In this document: positions 32,201-33,033 of the stretch, piece after piece
How positions within the stretch are numbered: position 1 is the stretch's first letter
How the letters are laid out: each line of letters opens with the position of its first letter
Assembly (NCBI GenBank): GCA_003223515.1
Contig: QHVI01000061.1
Span: 1 to 33,033 of the forward strand
DNA: 33,033 nt
Reading direction: 5' to 3'
DNA from: Candidatus Angelobacter sp. Gp1-AA117
GTDB lineage: Bacteria > Acidobacteriota > Terriglobia > Terriglobales > Acidobacteriaceae
Notes under the pieces: generated by a model
Databases searched by the model: none
What the model saw: only the letters and a program-made list of their open reading frames with translations
What the model was told of the DNA's origin: nothing
Position numbers and translations under genes: made by a program

Positions 32201-33033
32201 CGTCTCCAGAAATGTTGCTGTAAAATCAAATTTGCTGACTTCACTCTGCAACCGGTAGGGCGGAAAACGCCGGTCGAACGCTCCTACATCAGCATTCTGC
32301 AGTATCAGCATCACCTGAAAGATGGGAGTGATGGCCAGATTACGCTCCGGTTGCAGCCTCTCCACGATCTTTTCAAACGGCGTGTCCTGGTTCTCGTAAG
32401 CCTCCAGACAGGTCGCCTTCACCTGCCTCAACAAATCCGTAAACTTTTGTTCGCCTTCCACCTGGCTGCGCATCGCCAAGGTGTTCACGAACATCCCGAT
32501 CAGCCCTTCCGTCTCCCCGTACTGCCGGTTCGCAATCGGACTGCCGACACAGATATCACTCTGCCCCGTGTACCGGTACAGCAACGTCTGAAAGGCCGCC
32601 AGCAGCACCATGTACAGCGTCCCGCCCTGTCGCTCCGCCACTTGCTTCAACTGCTCCGTCAAGGCTGCATCCAGACTGAACCTGTGTGTCGCCCCGGCAA
32701 AGCTCTGCACGCTGGGACGCGGGTAATCGGTCGCCATATCCAGGCTCTCGGCCACTCCCCCCAGCTTCTTTTCCCAGTAGGCCAACTGCTGCTTCAGCAC
32801 CCCACCTTCTTCCAGCCAGCGCCTCTGCCACACACTGTAGTCGGCGTACTGGATGGGCAGCGCCGGCAACTCCGGCTCCCGCCCTGCACGCAAAGCTTCC
32901 AGAATCAATCCCAGTTCTTTGATCAATACACCAATCGACCAGCCATCACTGATGATGTGGTGCATGGTCAACATCAGCACATGCTCTTCATCTGCCAGCC
33001 TGATCACCTTGCCCCGCAGCAGCGGCCCGCGAG
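29222..33033 (-). CDS. Non-ribosomal peptide synthetase, terminal C-A-PCP-TE module (5' end outside window)
   Basis: The frame is open to the right edge, so the N-terminus is missing; 1,270 residues are visible. Numbering from 33007: a condensation domain to about 305, with HHIISDGWS at 16-24; an adenylation domain (about 330-850) with YTSGSTGKPKG near 495, LYGPTEAAIDV, YKTGDLARW and the SSGKLDRKSL lysine; a carrier domain with phosphopantetheine serine in LGGHSL near 903; and a type I thioesterase with GWSFGG near 1034, LGLIDTY, and histidine in GTHLTMM near 1205. The specificity residues read D-V-W-H-F-S-L-I-(D)-K, close to the serine code of EntF, so L-serine is predicted. It is the chain-terminating module: the TE would release or cyclise the peptide. 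The product is unknown. Confidence 0.93.
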   Translation of the reverse strand, partial: RGPLLRGKVIRLADEEHVLMLTMHHIISDGWSIGVLIKELGLILEALRAGREPELPALPIQYADYSVWQRRWLEEGGVLKQQLAYWEKKLGGVAESLDMATDYPRPSVQSFAGATHRFSLDAALTEQLKQVAERQGGTLYMVLLAAFQTLLYRYTGQSDICVGSPIANRQYGETEGLIGMFVNTLAMRSQVEGEQKFTDLLRQVKATCLEAYENQDTPFEKIVERLQPERNLAITPIFQVMLILQNADVGAFDRRFPPYRLQSEVSKFDFTATFLETPEGLRGSLTYNTSLYKPETIARMANHFDILCRAITAASTARVRELEFLGEAEEQQLLVGFNDTRADYPSDKCIHELFIEQVRINPDKTAVVFGGRKLSYRQLYDKSTDLALYLQAHAVKPDSIVGLCVERSLDMMVGIMGIVQAGGAYLPLDPDYPDERLAYMLEDSQAAIVLTQEKFANRISSLSGQSSRLISLDRQWPEVRNCVAALKEKNVELLREVKPHNLNYVIYTSGSTGKPKGVLVEHKALVNRIHWMQKTYHLSPTDIVLQKTPYSFDVSVWEFFWPMMAGAALVFAAPDGHKDVHYLEKLIIQTKTTTLHFVPSMLHTFLENAAAPCHTVKRIFCSGEALGKPSVDSYKTKFPNAVLHNLYGPTEAAIDVTAYDCSKLNYSFVPIGVPIDNTQIYVLDQFNHPKPIGVPGELHIAGDGLARGYLNRPELTQAKFVANPFRPGARMYKTGDLARWLDDGNIEFLGRNDHQVKIRGFRIELGEIEARLREDVLVREAVVVAREDEPGEKRLVAYVVLAKEEAHNSGSTEELANDVNGLAGRLRTQLSACLPEYMVPAAFVQLNALPLTSSGKLDRKSLPAPQGDAYAVNAYEAPEGDFEEMLASIWEEVLKIEKVGRRDNFFSLGGHSLMILRLVNRLEQKGINISAVDVFKHSTIESLAESLTATIEFQGKHASTERAICLRKGNSESPLFFTHDGSGQLIYVPMLAPYMDPAIPLYGLPAKHAFESQLQTIEEMATRMVQMIRAIQPTGPYRIAGWSFGGLTAYEVAAQLTAAGEEIEFLGLIDTYYLAPRRDSVDYQSDFNDKKDLLGAIKTIMRHLQVSEDQRLQAINDLNAVAANGDFAALVDKCRKMGLLPDRWVDLTAVQFRQSLARIHAHNLASARYCAPQITIPVHLFRAQEDDADSPWLGWNTVLPENQIRVTQVPGTHLTMMEKPNIELLGQVLSNAVRNVTENLEQWPGTGILTQLPSRPDQAGPPYFSAGSE

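Overview
The window looks like a chromosomal segment of a soil-type acidobacterium (Acidobacteriota, Terriglobia/Koribacter-like). This rests on inference: moderately GC-rich DNA, scattered intergenic copies of a 'ccgcagaggacgcagagg' repeat that I associate with this group, several small proteins resembling families I associate with it, and a mix of assimilatory sulfur genes, a cyclic glucan synthase and an NRPS. I could run no database search. No rRNA, tRNA, insertion sequence or CRISPR array was found.

Region 1 (about 0.1-9.7 kb) is a compact metabolic and stress island: 6-phosphogluconolactonase, a two-CBS-domain protein, an MgtA-type P-type ATPase, a small two-helix membrane protein, a secreted or membrane-linked family of unknown function, a zinc alcohol dehydrogenase overlapping a 6-phosphofructokinase, a DUF5335-like protein and a universal stress protein. 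Its main feature is a recurrent palindrome, GTGA-N6-TCAC (mostly GTGAY-N4-RTCAC). It occurs nine times between 1.1 and 10.9 kb, and seven copies sit just upstream of genes. In five of those seven a -10-like hexamer begins exactly 22 bp after the palindrome. That is the spacing of a class II CRP/FNR-type activated promoter (site centred at -41.5). The gene set (Usp, CBS, cation ATPase, PFK, ADH) parallels the mycobacterial DosR dormancy regulon, but the operator is of CRP/FNR type. I propose a local CRP/FNR-family regulon, perhaps responding to low oxygen, NO or redox state. The regulator itself is not in the window.

Region 2 (about 9.7-13.2 kb) is a gene graveyard mixed with small genes: a C-terminal sortase remnant abutting an oppositely oriented AI-2E-transporter remnant, a frameshifted TPR remnant, two small zinc-ribbon ORFs, a cold-shock protein with a long leader, and two short ORFs of 59 and 47 aa.

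Region 3 (13.2-22.0 kb) is one 2,919-aa gene for a cyclic beta-1,2-glucan synthase (NdvB/Cgs type). It is followed by a non-coding stretch with stacked hairpins and CTAAC-type short repeats.

Region 4 (22.4-28.4 kb, minus strand) holds an MFS exporter with a clear intrinsic terminator, a coiled-coil protein of unknown function, and a tightly coupled sulfate-assimilation operon cysD-cysN-cysH-tauE. CysN carries a C-terminal domain that looks like an APS kinase without its P-loop. CysH has the cysteine pairs of an APS (not PAPS) reductase, so the pathway would run sulfate to APS to sulfite without APS kinase.

Region 5 (28.5-33.0 kb) has a plus-strand NodB-type polysaccharide deacetylase converging, with a 1-nt gap, on the 3' end of an NRPS. 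The NRPS terminal module is C-A-PCP-TE, with a serine-like specificity code, and it runs off the right edge of the window.
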